DNA of 64,000 nucleotides from Prevotella sp. GTDB taxonomy: Bacteria > Bacteroidota > Bacteroidia > Bacteroidales > Bacteroidaceae. The DNA is taken from positions 62,001 through 126,000 of the forward strand of contig JAFSNR010000030.1 of assembly GCA_017443345.1 (NCBI GenBank), written 5' to 3'. Positions 51,298-60,231 of the stretch are shown here, piece by piece (within the stretch, counting starts at the first letter, position 1; every line of letters begins with the position of its first letter). Both the position numbers and the translations under genes were made by a program. A model generated the notes under the pieces. It was not told the origin of the DNA. It saw nothing but the letters and a program-made list of their open reading frames with translations, and searched no databases.

Positions 51298-52188
51298 TTA
51301 ATACTCCACGTAGGGCTCCAGGCGGGTGATGGCTTCTGGGGGGAAGTCCTTGGAGAGGCGCAGGTCTTGAAGGGAATGGATGGAACCATGTAGGCGACGA
51401 TAGTCGGTGATGGCGCGCGCCTGATAGAAATTGATGTAGGGATGGCGCTTGAGTTCGTTCAGGGAGAGTTTGTTGACGTTCAGCTTTCTGGGAGCAGGAT
51501 CTGCAACCACGAGAAAATTCTTGGCATCGAGGGGAAAATCCTCGATTTCATCGAGCTGATCGACACTGACATAGCCACCCAAGCGCTCTCCGTACTGCAC
51601 AATCTTACGGGCGAAATAGGGGCCGATGCCTGGCACCGTCTTCAGCAAAGTGGTATCAGCCATATTCAGCACCACCGTTTCGCCAGCACTGATCTTCGGC
51701 TGGTAACGATGCTCCGACGGGATAGATGCATGGCGCTTACGAACGGTATCTGCCCCATCACGATAACCCCTCCGTTCGTGCTTCAACAGCGAAGAAGCAG
51801 GCAGGTAATCGTCGGAGATGTGGATATAGGGTTCGAGTTCGCGATACTGCTTCACCGTCAGTCCATAGAGACGGGCGAAATCTTCCTTCTTGCGATAGAC
51901 ACCGCCAGCTGCACGGTATTTATAGATATTCCTCACCTGCCAGGACTGCAAGCCGAGGCGCAAGAGTTGGGTACTGTCGGCTGTATTGGGATCGAAAGCG
52001 AAACGCTCCACCTGCCTAGGAGCAACGTCATAGTAGGCTGTTCGGGCCAGGCTGTCCTGCTGAGACACTTCTTCTTCATTCTCGCCGCCCATGATAAAAA
52101 ACACGCCCAGGGCAATGACGATGACAAGGAGTAAGGTCAGGATTACCTTGCGATCGGACTTCTGAAGATAGAAAAACTCACGGATCAT
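51298..52188 (-). CDS. ComEA-like helix-hairpin-helix protein
   Basis: 296 aa. N-terminal membrane anchor (VILTLLLVIVIALGVFFIMG), then several HhH units: PNTADSTQLLRLGL, LKTVPGIGPYFARKIVQYG and VNKLSLNELKRHPYINFYQA. ComEA binds DNA in the periplasm during uptake; whether this protein does so is inference. It overlaps the downstream end of the NSS transporter gene by 4 bp. Confidence 0.85.
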   Translation of the reverse strand: MIREFFYLQKSDRKVILTLLLVIVIALGVFFIMGGENEEEVSQQDSLARTAYYDVAPRQVERFAFDPNTADSTQLLRLGLQSWQVRNIYKYRAAGGVYRKKEDFARLYGLTVKQYRELEPYIHISDDYLPASSLLKHERRGYRDGADTVRKRHASIPSEHRYQPKISAGETVVLNMADTTLLKTVPGIGPYFARKIVQYGERLGGYVSVDQLDEIEDFPLDAKNFLVVADPAPRKLNVNKLSLNELKRHPYINFYQARAITDYRRLHGSIHSLQDLRLSKDFPPEAITRLEPYVEY

Positions 52189-53537
52189 AGAATGCCTAAC
52201 TGATGGAGGAAGATCATGACGATGCAGAGCGGCACAATGTATCGGATAGCAAACATATAGGCATGGAAGAATGCCACACGGATGGTGCCTTGGTTGGTAA
52301 ACTCATCCTGAAGTAACTGACGACTGACGAACCAGCCCATCATAATACTCGTGAGGAAGGCGCCAGCAGGCAACATCAGCTGAGCAGTCAGCATGTCGCA
52401 GAAGTCCATCAGTGACATACCGAAAAGCTGAAGTTCTTTATAGGCGCCAAATGACAAAGAACAGAATACAGCTATCAGCGAACAGACCACCGTGAGTATC
52501 CAGGCAGCACGTTGACGAGGCATCTTCAGTTCTTCATGGAAGAAAGCCGTACCTATTTCGTGCATGGAGATTGTAGAGGTCAGTGCAGCGAACACCAGTA
52601 AGGCATTGAAGAGCACAGCAATCACATAGCCAGCAATCGGCATGCCACTAAAGGCCTGCTGGAACACATTGGGCAATGTGATGAAGATGAGCGACGGACC
52701 ACTATCAGGCTGCACTCCCACAGAGAAGGCTGCTGGAAATATCATCAGACCCGCCAATATCGCAATGAAAGAATCGAGCAAGGCAATCTGGGTGGCCGAA
52801 CGCAACAGGTTCGTATCGCGCTTGAAATAGGAAGCGTATGTGCAAAGGCAGGAAGTACCCAGACTCAGGGAGAAGAACGCCTGTCCCAAAGCTTCGAGGA
52901 GCACGCTACTGCTCACTTTCGAGAAGTCGGGCTTCAGCAGGAACTCAATACCACCCACAGCTCCTGGCAAGACGCACGAGGCTGCCACCAGAATCAGCAG
53001 GATGACCAGCAGCAACGGCATCAGGAGTTTCGAGGCCCGTTCGATACCATCGTTCACACCCTTAGACACCACAAAGTGGGTAATCAGCACAAAACCCACA
53101 GCCCACAGACAGGGTCGCAGGGGATCACTGGAAAAATCCTGGAAATAGGCTAGCACATGGGCAGGATCGCCCAGAAGTCTGCCAGACAACGACGCATAGA
53201 GATACTGCAGGCACCAGCCAGCCACTACTGCATAGAATCCAAGGATAATGGTAGAGGTGAGGATGCCCAGATAACCCACACATCGCCAGGACTTGCCACC
53301 CATGACACTATAGGCACGGGCCGCATTCGTCTGGGCATGACGACCCACAATAAACTCACTGATCATGCCAGGAATACCGAGCAGCAGCACACAGGCGAAA
53401 TAGACGAGGATGAAGGCAGCACCACCGTTATGACCCGTCATGAACGGGAAGCGCCAGATATTGCCCAGGCCCACTGCCGAGCCTGCCGTAGCCAATATGA
53501 TGGCAAGTCTGCTGCCAAAAGTTCCACGTTTCTCCAT
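52185..53537 (-). CDS. Sodium-dependent NSS-family transporter (SNF), copy 2
   Basis: 450 aa, eleven to twelve membrane segments. LeuT-like first segment GSAVGLGNIWRFPFMTG, which forms the sodium and substrate site. It imports an amino acid or similar solute. It starts immediately after the stop of the upstream paralog, a tandem duplication. Confidence 0.92.
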   Translation of the reverse strand: MEKRGTFGSRLAIILATAGSAVGLGNIWRFPFMTGHNGGAAFILVYFACVLLLGIPGMISEFIVGRHAQTNAARAYSVMGGKSWRCVGYLGILTSTIILGFYAVVAGWCLQYLYASLSGRLLGDPAHVLAYFQDFSSDPLRPCLWAVGFVLITHFVVSKGVNDGIERASKLLMPLLLVILLILVAASCVLPGAVGGIEFLLKPDFSKVSSSVLLEALGQAFFSLSLGTSCLCTYASYFKRDTNLLRSATQIALLDSFIAILAGLMIFPAAFSVGVQPDSGPSLIFITLPNVFQQAFSGMPIAGYVIAVLFNALLVFAALTSTISMHEIGTAFFHEELKMPRQRAAWILTVVCSLIAVFCSLSFGAYKELQLFGMSLMDFCDMLTAQLMLPAGAFLTSIMMGWFVSRQLLQDEFTNQGTIRVAFFHAYMFAIRYIVPLCIVMIFLHQLGIL

Positions 53538-54902
53538 TTACAATAAGCCGAACTGATGGAGGAAGATAAATAGGATACAAATCGGGCAGACGTACTTCAC
53601 CAGGAAAATATAGAAATGGAACAGCGTGACATTTCGCAAGGTACCATTATTAGTAAACTCGTCGCGGACTAACTTATGAGGTACGAACCAGCCAATGAAG
53701 ATACAAGTGAGGAAACCTACAATCGGCAGGAACAGCTGGCCTGTGACGAAGTCAAACAGATCGAAGATGGTCATGCCGAACAACTGATGCTTGTTCCAAG
53801 CTCCCAAGGACAAAGAACAAACCGCCCCAAGCACCATGCACGCAATCGTCACCATAGTTGCGGCCTGTTTACGAGTGGTACGCACCTCCTCTTCCAAGAA
53901 GGCAGTGCTCACCTCATGCAAGGATATCAGAGAGGTCAGTGCTGCCATCGACAGGAGCGCATAGAACAGGAGCGAGATGGCATAACCCAGACCTGAGAAG
54001 CCTCCAAAGGCTTGCTGGAACACGTTCGGAAGGGTGATGAATATCAGCGAAGGACCGCTATCGGGATTCACACCGACAGAGAAGGCGGCGGGGAAGATCA
54101 CCAGTCCTGCCAATATCGCCACCAGGAAGTCGATGACACCAATCTGAGTAGCAGACTTGAACAGGTTCGTCTCTCTGGAGAAATAGCTGGCATAGGTACA
54201 GATACAGCCCATAGCAATGCTCATCGAATAGAACGACTGACCCAGAGCACCTAAGAACACATCGCCAGTCAACTTGGTCCGGTCAGGCTTAAACAGGAAC
54301 TCAATACCCTTGTCGGCATTCGGCAACATGCAAGAAGCCACCACAATGACCAATAATAATATGAACAAGACAGGCATCATCAGCTTGGAAGCCCGCTCAA
54401 TACCGTCGCGCACACCATTCTCAACAATCAGAAACGTAGCGAGAAGGATAATCAACGTCCAGAAGACAGGCTTTACAGGATCCTGAGAGAAGGTGGCAAA
54501 ATAGGTATTGATATAGTCAGGATCTCCCTGCAGCTTACCCAATAACGAAGCCCACATGTACTCCAAGCACCAGCCCGAGACAACGGCATAATAGCTGGAT
54601 ATCAGGAAGCCCGTCAATACGCCCATATAGCCGATCAGCATCCAAGGCGAACCACCAGACAACTTTCGGAACGAACGTGCTGTGTTTGCCTGTCCGTGAC
54701 GCCCGATGATAAACTCACTGACCATACAAGGTATACCCAAAAGGAGCACACACAGTATATAGATCAAGATAAACACTGCTCCACCATTCTGTCCCGTCAT
54801 ATAGGGGAAGCGCCAAATGTTTCCCAACCCCACAGCTGAACCTGCGGTTGCCAGGATGACGCCTAGTTTACTGCTAAAACTAGCTCTTTCCAGTTTCGAC
54901 AT
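53538..54902 (-). CDS. Sodium-dependent NSS-family transporter (SNF), copy 1
   Basis: 454 aa from ATG 54902 (MSKLERASFSSKLG); ATG 54917 is possible but leaves a leader of only a few bases after the promoter at 54928. LeuT signature GSAVGLGNIWRFPYMTG. It is a paralog of the next gene, with the same length and C-terminus (FLHQFGLL vs FLHQLGIL). Confidence 0.92.
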   Translation of the reverse strand: MSKLERASFSSKLGVILATAGSAVGLGNIWRFPYMTGQNGGAVFILIYILCVLLLGIPCMVSEFIIGRHGQANTARSFRKLSGGSPWMLIGYMGVLTGFLISSYYAVVSGWCLEYMWASLLGKLQGDPDYINTYFATFSQDPVKPVFWTLIILLATFLIVENGVRDGIERASKLMMPVLFILLLVIVVASCMLPNADKGIEFLFKPDRTKLTGDVFLGALGQSFYSMSIAMGCICTYASYFSRETNLFKSATQIGVIDFLVAILAGLVIFPAAFSVGVNPDSGPSLIFITLPNVFQQAFGGFSGLGYAISLLFYALLSMAALTSLISLHEVSTAFLEEEVRTTRKQAATMVTIACMVLGAVCSLSLGAWNKHQLFGMTIFDLFDFVTGQLFLPIVGFLTCIFIGWFVPHKLVRDEFTNNGTLRNVTLFHFYIFLVKYVCPICILFIFLHQFGLL

Positions 54903-54927
54903 ATGCACTTTTCTCATAATTTCGTTG

Positions 54928-54935
54928 CAAATGTA
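54928..54935 (-). promoter_or_regulatory. -7 box of the NSS transporter operon
   Basis: TACATTTG followed by CAACG on the minus strand, 26 bp before ATG 54902. Confidence 0.6.
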
Positions 54936-54947
54936 TAAAATAATTCT

Positions 54948-54955
54948 TAATTTTG
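54948..54955 (+). promoter_or_regulatory. -7 box of the VanZ-like gene
   Basis: TAATTTTG followed by CACA, 21 bp before the ATG at 54976, with TTG at 54925. Confidence 0.65.
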
Positions 54956-54975
54956 CACAAAAATTGATAGCAAAT

Positions 54976-55383
54976 ATGTCGTTTCTCTTACATTTTATCA
55001 AAAATTACCCGTTTTCGTGCCTCTTATTTGCACTGATTTGGTACTTATCGTTCTTCACACCTCCAAAGACAGAACTCGACGAAGTGGAATTCATCGATAA
55101 GTGGGTACATATCATCATGTATGGGGGAACCTGTCTGGTACTATGGATAGAATATGCCCGTCGGCATAGGAATCCAGATCACGAGAAACTGTTCTTCTGG
55201 GCCTGGCTATCACCCATCGTCATGAGTGGGATCATCGAATTGTTACAGGAATATGCGACAGGTGGCAGAAGAAGTGGAGAATGGCTCGACCTGGCAGCCA
55301 ATTCCACAGGCATTACCCTTGCAGCCATTATCGGGATTCTGATTTTTCTTGTTCGCTCCAAGCGCTATAAGGGCGCTTCGTGA
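54976..55383 (+). CDS. VanZ-like membrane protein
   Basis: 135 aa from ATG 54976 (MSFLLHFIKNYPFS); an upstream frame would cross the divergent transporter gene. Four membrane segments with the VanZ-type WLSPIVMSGIIELLQEY and RRSGEWLDLAANSTG motifs. Function outside glycopeptide-resistance clusters is unclear. Its 3' end overlaps the convergent CYTH gene by 56 bp. Confidence 0.8.
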   Translation: MSFLLHFIKNYPFSCLLFALIWYLSFFTPPKTELDEVEFIDKWVHIIMYGGTCLVLWIEYARRHRNPDHEKLFFWAWLSPIVMSGIIELLQEYATGGRRSGEWLDLAANSTGITLAAIIGILIFLVRSKRYKGAS

Positions 55384-55828
55384 GATGGGCATTGTAAAAA
55401 CGACGGTCACCAGTAACCTCCCGCCCGATAAAATCTGGCTTTTCGAAAGGCTCATCCTCTGATTGCAGTTCCACCTCGGCAATCACCAGTCCAGCGTTAT
55501 CACCATAGAACTCATCGACCTCGAAGGTGTGAGCACCACTCCTAACCAGATAACGCGTCTTGTCGATGGCACCAGGCTCACAGAGCTGCATCAGCTGCCG
55601 GGCCTCATCCAAGGTAATCTCCTTCTCGAACTCATAGCGACTGAGGCCTGCTGCATCAGAAGGGCCTTTAATAGTCAGATATCCGCGGTCATCACGGATA
55701 CGTACCCTGACGGTACGTCCGTGACCACTGCAGATATAACCTTGACAGATGCGGCTGCTGTTATAAGCCTGCCGCTTGTAATCATCATTACGGACCAGGA
55801 ACTTACGTTCTATCTCCAGTCCGCTCAT
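55328..55828 (-). CDS. CYTH-domain protein (triphosphate tunnel metalloenzyme)
   Basis: 166 aa. Starts with the family mark GLEIERKFLV. Further charged strand motifs: TVRVRIRDDRGYLTIKG, KTRYLV, FEVDEFYGDNAGLVIAEVEL. Members hydrolyse triphosphates or inorganic polyphosphate. It begins directly after a 52-aa gene. Confidence 0.9.
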   Translation of the reverse strand: MSGLEIERKFLVRNDDYKRQAYNSSRICQGYICSGHGRTVRVRIRDDRGYLTIKGPSDAAGLSRYEFEKEITLDEARQLMQLCEPGAIDKTRYLVRSGAHTFEVDEFYGDNAGLVIAEVELQSEDEPFEKPDFIGREVTGDRRFYNAHLTKRPYSAWSEQEKSESR

Positions 55829-55987
55829 TTATGCAACGATGAAAATGGAATAGATGACAAACAACACTGCGAGTACAACGAGGACTCCGAAGATCCACTC
55901 GAGTACTTTCTTACCACCTTCCTCCTGTTTCTTCTGATAAGCCACCTTCTTTTCGGTAGACTTAGATGCTTTTGCTATTTGAGCCAT
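55829..55987 (-). CDS. 52-aa membrane microprotein
   Basis: MAQIAKASKSTEKK, a basic helix (VAYQKKQEEGGKKVLEW), then one membrane segment (IFGVLVVLAVLFVIYSIFI). The stop codon abuts the CYTH start and the gene lies 23 bp after prfB, so it is part of that operon. No family recognised; it could anchor or modulate a neighbour. Confidence 0.7.
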   Translation of the reverse strand: MAQIAKASKSTEKKVAYQKKQEEGGKKVLEWIFGVLVVLAVLFVIYSIFIVA

Positions 55988-56010
55988 AGTTCTAATTATT
56001 TAATTGATTG

Positions 56011-57135
56011 TTACTGTTCTTCGTCATTAACTGGGAATTCCATCAGGTATGCCTTGATGAATTCATCGATCTTGCCGTTCATGACAGCATCGACATCAGT
56101 CGTCTGATAATTGGTGCGATGATCTTTCACACGACGGTCATCGAAGACATACGAACGGATCTGACTTCCCCACTCAATCTTCTTCTTGCCCGCCTCGATC
56201 TTAGCCTGGGCCTCCAGACGTTTCTTCATCGCACGGTCATAAAGCTGGGATTTCAGCAGGGTCATCGCGCGTTCCTTATTCTTAGGCTGGTCGCGCGTCT
56301 CCGTATTCTCAATGAGGATCTCCTCCTCTTCGCCTGTATCAGGGTCGGTATACCAATAGCGCAAACGAACACCAGACTCCACCTTGTTGACATTCTGACC
56401 ACCTGCTCCCGAACTGCGGAAAGTATCCCAAGAGAGTTTGGCGGGATCGACATAGACCTCGATGGTATCATCCACCAGCGGTGAGACAAACACTGAGGCA
56501 AAGGAGGTCATACGTTTGCCTTGTGCATTAAAGGGGGACACGCGCACCAGACGGTGCACGCCGTTCTCGGACTTCAGATAGCCATAGGCATAGTCACCGC
56601 CTTCAATCTGCATCGTGACACTCTTGATGCCAGCCTCATCGCCATCGAGCAGGTTGGAGATGGTTACCTTATAGCCATGAGCCTCAGCCCAGCGCATATA
56701 CATACGCATCAGCATCGAAGCCCAATCCTGAGCCTCCGTACCACCTGCGCCAGAGTTAATCTTCAGAACAGCCTCCATCGGATCTTCCTTCTGACGGAGC
56801 ATATTCTTCAGTTCTAAGTCCTCGATGGCCTGAATGGCTTTGGCATAGTCTTCATCGACCTCTTCCTCCGTGACCATTTCATCCTTGAAGAAATCGAAGG
56901 CAAGCTGAAGTTCATCAGCCAGTGTGCGCACCTCCTTGTAGCCGTCAAGCCACTTCTTGATGCTCTTCACCTTTTTCATCTGCTCCTCAGCACGCTTGCG
57001 ATCCTCCCAAAAATCAGGAGCTTGCGTACGAAGATCCTCTTCCTCGTACTCGATTTTCTTTTTATCTATTTCGAGATAGCGGTTCAGCGCATCTGCCCGC
57101 TCCAAAACATCCTTTAACTGATCTTGAGTAATCAT
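56011..57135 (-). CDS. prfB: Peptide chain release factor 2
   Basis: Releases peptides at UGA and UAA. 374 aa. Codon-recognition tripeptide SPF in RVSPFNAQGKR and the catalytic GAGGQNVNKVESGVRLRYW. The N-terminus reads continuously (DALNRYLEIDKKK) across the position where many bacteria have a programmed +1 frameshift, so no frameshift is used here. It follows the acyl-CoA ligase by 33 bp. Confidence 0.96.
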   Translation of the reverse strand: MITQDQLKDVLERADALNRYLEIDKKKIEYEEEDLRTQAPDFWEDRKRAEEQMKKVKSIKKWLDGYKEVRTLADELQLAFDFFKDEMVTEEEVDEDYAKAIQAIEDLELKNMLRQKEDPMEAVLKINSGAGGTEAQDWASMLMRMYMRWAEAHGYKVTISNLLDGDEAGIKSVTMQIEGGDYAYGYLKSENGVHRLVRVSPFNAQGKRMTSFASVFVSPLVDDTIEVYVDPAKLSWDTFRSSGAGGQNVNKVESGVRLRYWYTDPDTGEEEEILIENTETRDQPKNKERAMTLLKSQLYDRAMKKRLEAQAKIEAGKKKIEWGSQIRSYVFDDRRVKDHRTNYQTTDVDAVMNGKIDEFIKAYLMEFPVNDEEQ

Positions 57136-57168
57136 CTGTAAACCGTAAACTGTAAACCGTAAACCAAA
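57136..57168. repeat. Spacer of GTAAACTGTAAACC repeats
   Basis: CTGTAAACCGTAAACTGTAAACCGTAAACC fills most of the gap between the acyl-CoA ligase gene and prfB. Nearly the same text stands at 43170-43195. Confidence 0.85.
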
Positions 57169-58977
57169 CTACTCAGCGTACATCGCGTCGATTTCTTTCT
57201 TGTAGTTCTCGTTAAGCACGCGGCGCTTGATCTTCAGCGTATTCGTCAACTCGCCTTTCTCCATCGAGAAGTGATGAGGCAGCAGCGTGAATCGTTTGAT
57301 CTGCTCATAATGAGCCAACTGCTGTTGAAGGGTATCGATGCGCTCCTTCATCATCTCGTTGATTTGAGGGTTAGCACACAATTCCTCACGTGTCTCGAAC
57401 GGAATGTGATGCTCGCGAGCATATTCCTCCAACAAAGAATAGACGGGAATTATCAGCGCCGAAACGAACTTACGCTGATCGGCAACGATACAGATCTGAT
57501 CGATGAATTTGTCCACTAACAGTTTCGACTCTATCATCTGAGGCGCAATATACTTACCGTTCGAGGTCTTATAAAGATCCTTGATACGCTCCTTCAGGAA
57601 CAGCTCACCATCTTTCAAATAGCCAGAGTCACCTGTACGGAAGAAACCGTCTTCAGTAAAGGCTGCCTTGGTAAGATCCTCACGGTTATAGTATCCACGA
57701 GTGATGGTCGGACCCTTCAGCAAGACTTCGCCCTCATCGCTGATTCTGATTTCAATGCCCTCGATGGGAATACCTACACCACCAACGGTATAGGGCTCAC
57801 CAAGATGGTTACAGCTGACGGTAGCAAGACTCTCTGTCAGACCATAGCCCACAATCATGTTGATACCTATTGCATGAACAAACTCCTCTACCTTCGGATT
57901 CACCGTTGCACCTGCAGTGGGGAAGAAGTGCGCATTTTCCAGTCCGAGTTCCTTGCGAACCAACGAGAACACCGTCTTGTTCAGCATCTCATACTCCAGA
58001 TGCAGTCCCAGCGGCGGACGCTTGCCCTTCGAGAGATAGTCGATATTATGGCGCTTTCCGACGCTCAGAGCATGCTGGAAAAGTTTACGCTTGGCTGCAT
58101 TGGCCTTCTCGATCTGCTCCTCAACACCCATGAACACTTTCTCCCAGAAACGAGGTACACTCGACATACAAGTGGGATGAGTCTCACGCATCGACTGCTG
58201 CACCTCCAAAGGATAGGTATTGACTATCAGTCGCGCTCCTTCTGTCAGACAAAGAATCTTCCAACCTTTCTCAAAGATATGGGTAAAAGGCAGGAAATTC
58301 AGCACGCGGTCGTTCTCTCCGACAGGCACACACTTATTATTGGCCTCCATAGCAGCATGATACTGTCCGCAGGTCAGTATAACTCCCTTCGAGTCACCTG
58401 TTGTACCACTGGTATAGAGGATATTGGCGATATCATCCATTGACGCCTCAGCCTGCAGCTTCTCCACCTCCGATTGTCTGGGCAGATTATCACCCAGTTT
58501 CAGGAAGTCCTCGAAATACATGGCATTGGGATCATGGGTAGAGATGCGAACATTCTTATCGAAAATGATAATGCGCTCCAGCGTGCGACAGGTCGAAAAG
58601 ACGCGGCGCGCCTTGTCGTACTGTTCTTGCTCACCCACGAACAGGAACCGGATCTGCGCATCGTTCACCATGAACTGTATTTGCTGCTCCGAACTGGTAG
58701 CATAGAACGGAATGGTCACTGCACGGATACCCCAGGCACCGAAGTCGCAGAACAGATACTGCACAGAATTCTGTGAGAACACACCCACGTTCTCCTGCAC
58801 CTGAACGCCCAGATTAAGCAAGGCATTCGATACCTTCTTGACAATATCCGAGAACTGATTCCACGACATTGACAGCCATTCTGAGCCGCCAAAATCCTTA
58901 TAAATCAACTCCTCACGGTCACCGTATTTCTTGGCCTGATCGTGAATCAAACGCGATAAATGACTGTTTGTCTGCAT
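57169..58977 (-). CDS. fadD: Long-chain fatty-acid--CoA ligase
   Basis: 602 aa. AMP-forming enzyme: P-loop motif YTSGTTGDSKGVIL, MIVGYGLTES, GDSGYLKDGELFLKERIKDLYKTSNG, with the C-terminal Lys in TLKIKRR. It matches the long-chain acyl-CoA synthetase subgroup common in Bacteroidetes. First gene of an operon with prfB, the 52-aa protein and CYTH; promoter TAATTTTG at 59000. Confidence 0.9.
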   Translation of the reverse strand: MQTNSHLSRLIHDQAKKYGDREELIYKDFGGSEWLSMSWNQFSDIVKKVSNALLNLGVQVQENVGVFSQNSVQYLFCDFGAWGIRAVTIPFYATSSEQQIQFMVNDAQIRFLFVGEQEQYDKARRVFSTCRTLERIIIFDKNVRISTHDPNAMYFEDFLKLGDNLPRQSEVEKLQAEASMDDIANILYTSGTTGDSKGVILTCGQYHAAMEANNKCVPVGENDRVLNFLPFTHIFEKGWKILCLTEGARLIVNTYPLEVQQSMRETHPTCMSSVPRFWEKVFMGVEEQIEKANAAKRKLFQHALSVGKRHNIDYLSKGKRPPLGLHLEYEMLNKTVFSLVRKELGLENAHFFPTAGATVNPKVEEFVHAIGINMIVGYGLTESLATVSCNHLGEPYTVGGVGIPIEGIEIRISDEGEVLLKGPTITRGYYNREDLTKAAFTEDGFFRTGDSGYLKDGELFLKERIKDLYKTSNGKYIAPQMIESKLLVDKFIDQICIVADQRKFVSALIIPVYSLLEEYAREHHIPFETREELCANPQINEMMKERIDTLQQQLAHYEQIKRFTLLPHHFSMEKGELTNTLKIKRRVLNENYKKEIDAMYAE

Positions 58978-58999
58978 ACTCTCTTACAATAATCCGCTG

Positions 59000-59007
59000 C
59001 AAAATTA
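59000..59007 (-). promoter_or_regulatory. -7 box of the fadD operon
   Basis: TAATTTTG followed by CAGCG on the minus strand, 22 bp before the start codon. Confidence 0.7.
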
Positions 59008-59036
59008 CGTAAAATGCAGCAGATAGCCAAATTATA

Positions 59037-59645
59037 TCACGAAAAAGTGCGATAAACGAGGTAACAGCCGTCAGCATGAAGGCTGAAATCAGTGCTTAAA
59101 GCCTCATTAAGGGTACCTTGCCAGAACTGACGAAAAGGATAAGCCTGCCACTTCAGACCCTCAGAGACCAGATGACGGCAATTGGCGTTAAAGATACTGA
59201 CTTGTTGCCCAGGGAATGATTCAAAAGCCGTATCTCCTTGGGCAACAACGAACCACCCATAATCAGTAACCAGCACTGGCTCTACTCCCATTTCAAGGAA
59301 ATAGCGAACAATCAACGAGATGTTCCCCAGCGTATGATCCTCACGCTTGCCCGTTGCTCCAACATAAGCAATCTTGTGCCACCCTTGCTCCAGACAATAG
59401 CGCGTAGCCTTCGTCAGATCATTATCTTCCTGTTCGTCAATCTGAATCAAACGGTCACGCAAGGCGTCTGGAACAGAATCGCCATCACCAATGGCGACGA
59501 CATCCGCCTGATACTCATGGGCTGTAAGGTGAGCGATGGCTCCGTCGCAAGCCACAATATGAACAGCGTTCTCCAACAAAGAGAGCGGTACGGCGTGAAC
59601 AGGGAAATCGCCATTTGCCAAGACTACCGCGTCACACTTTATCAT
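59037..59645 (-). CDS. thiN: Thiamine pyrophosphokinase
   Basis: 202 aa. Transfers pyrophosphate from ATP to thiamine. Motifs: ACDGAIAHL, VAIGDGDSVP, QEDNDLTKA and VGATGKREDHTLGNI. Last gene of the TPP-riboswitch operon; overlaps the transporter gene by 14 bp. Confidence 0.93.
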   Translation of the reverse strand: MIKCDAVVLANGDFPVHAVPLSLLENAVHIVACDGAIAHLTAHEYQADVVAIGDGDSVPDALRDRLIQIDEQEDNDLTKATRYCLEQGWHKIAYVGATGKREDHTLGNISLIVRYFLEMGVEPVLVTDYGWFVVAQGDTAFESFPGQQVSIFNANCRHLVSEGLKWQAYPFRQFWQGTLNEALSTDFSLHADGCYLVYRTFS

Positions 59646-60228
59646 ACTTGGTGATTTTTAACATCTGCTTCCACTTATAGTAGCCAGCAATAGCGATAAC
59701 AACATATAGACCATAAAGACCTGCCTTGAAGGGAATGCCTTTTTGAATATAGAGAAAACAGCAAACGGCATCGACCACAATCCAGAAGAACCACTGTTCC
59801 AGATACTTGCGCGCCAATGCCCACATGCCGACAAACGACAGGGCATTGGTAAACGAATCGAGCAGGGGCACTGTGGAGTTAGTCCAGGTCACTAATATAT
59901 AATAGGTGGCGCCCCATGCAAAGAGGAAAAACAGCGTGGCAGGCAGATATTGCCGCCTGGGCAGATGGATGATGGGCAGCGACTGCTTCAGCTTACGAGT
60001 CTTCTTGAACTTCCAGACATAGAATCCATAGACAGCAGCGAGCGTATAATATACTGCCATACCCGCATCGCCATAAAGGCCATGACTCCAGTAGAGCCAG
60101 ACATCGAGTGCTGGCATGATGACTCCGACAAACCACAGGGCTATCGACACACGGTACTCGAGCCAGATATAGATCAGGCCGAGAACCGTTGTCAATATGT
60201 CGAGCCAATACTCGCTGAGGAAATCCAT
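59632..60228 (-). CDS. pnuT: PnuC-family transporter, probably the thiamine type (PnuT)
   Basis: 198 aa, about seven membrane segments. PnuC-family features: WLEYRVSIALWFVGV and QWFFWIVVDAVCCFLYIQKG. PnuC carries nicotinamide riboside, but the operon (TPP riboswitch, TonB receptor, thiamine pyrophosphokinase) points to thiamine, as described for Bacteroidetes PnuT. It starts 3 bp after the receptor gene. Confidence 0.88.
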   Translation of the reverse strand: MDFLSEYWLDILTTVLGLIYIWLEYRVSIALWFVGVIMPALDVWLYWSHGLYGDAGMAVYYTLAAVYGFYVWKFKKTRKLKQSLPIIHLPRRQYLPATLFFLFAWGATYYILVTWTNSTVPLLDSFTNALSFVGMWALARKYLEQWFFWIVVDAVCCFLYIQKGIPFKAGLYGLYVVIAIAGYYKWKQMLKITKYDKV

Positions 60229-60231
60229 TGT

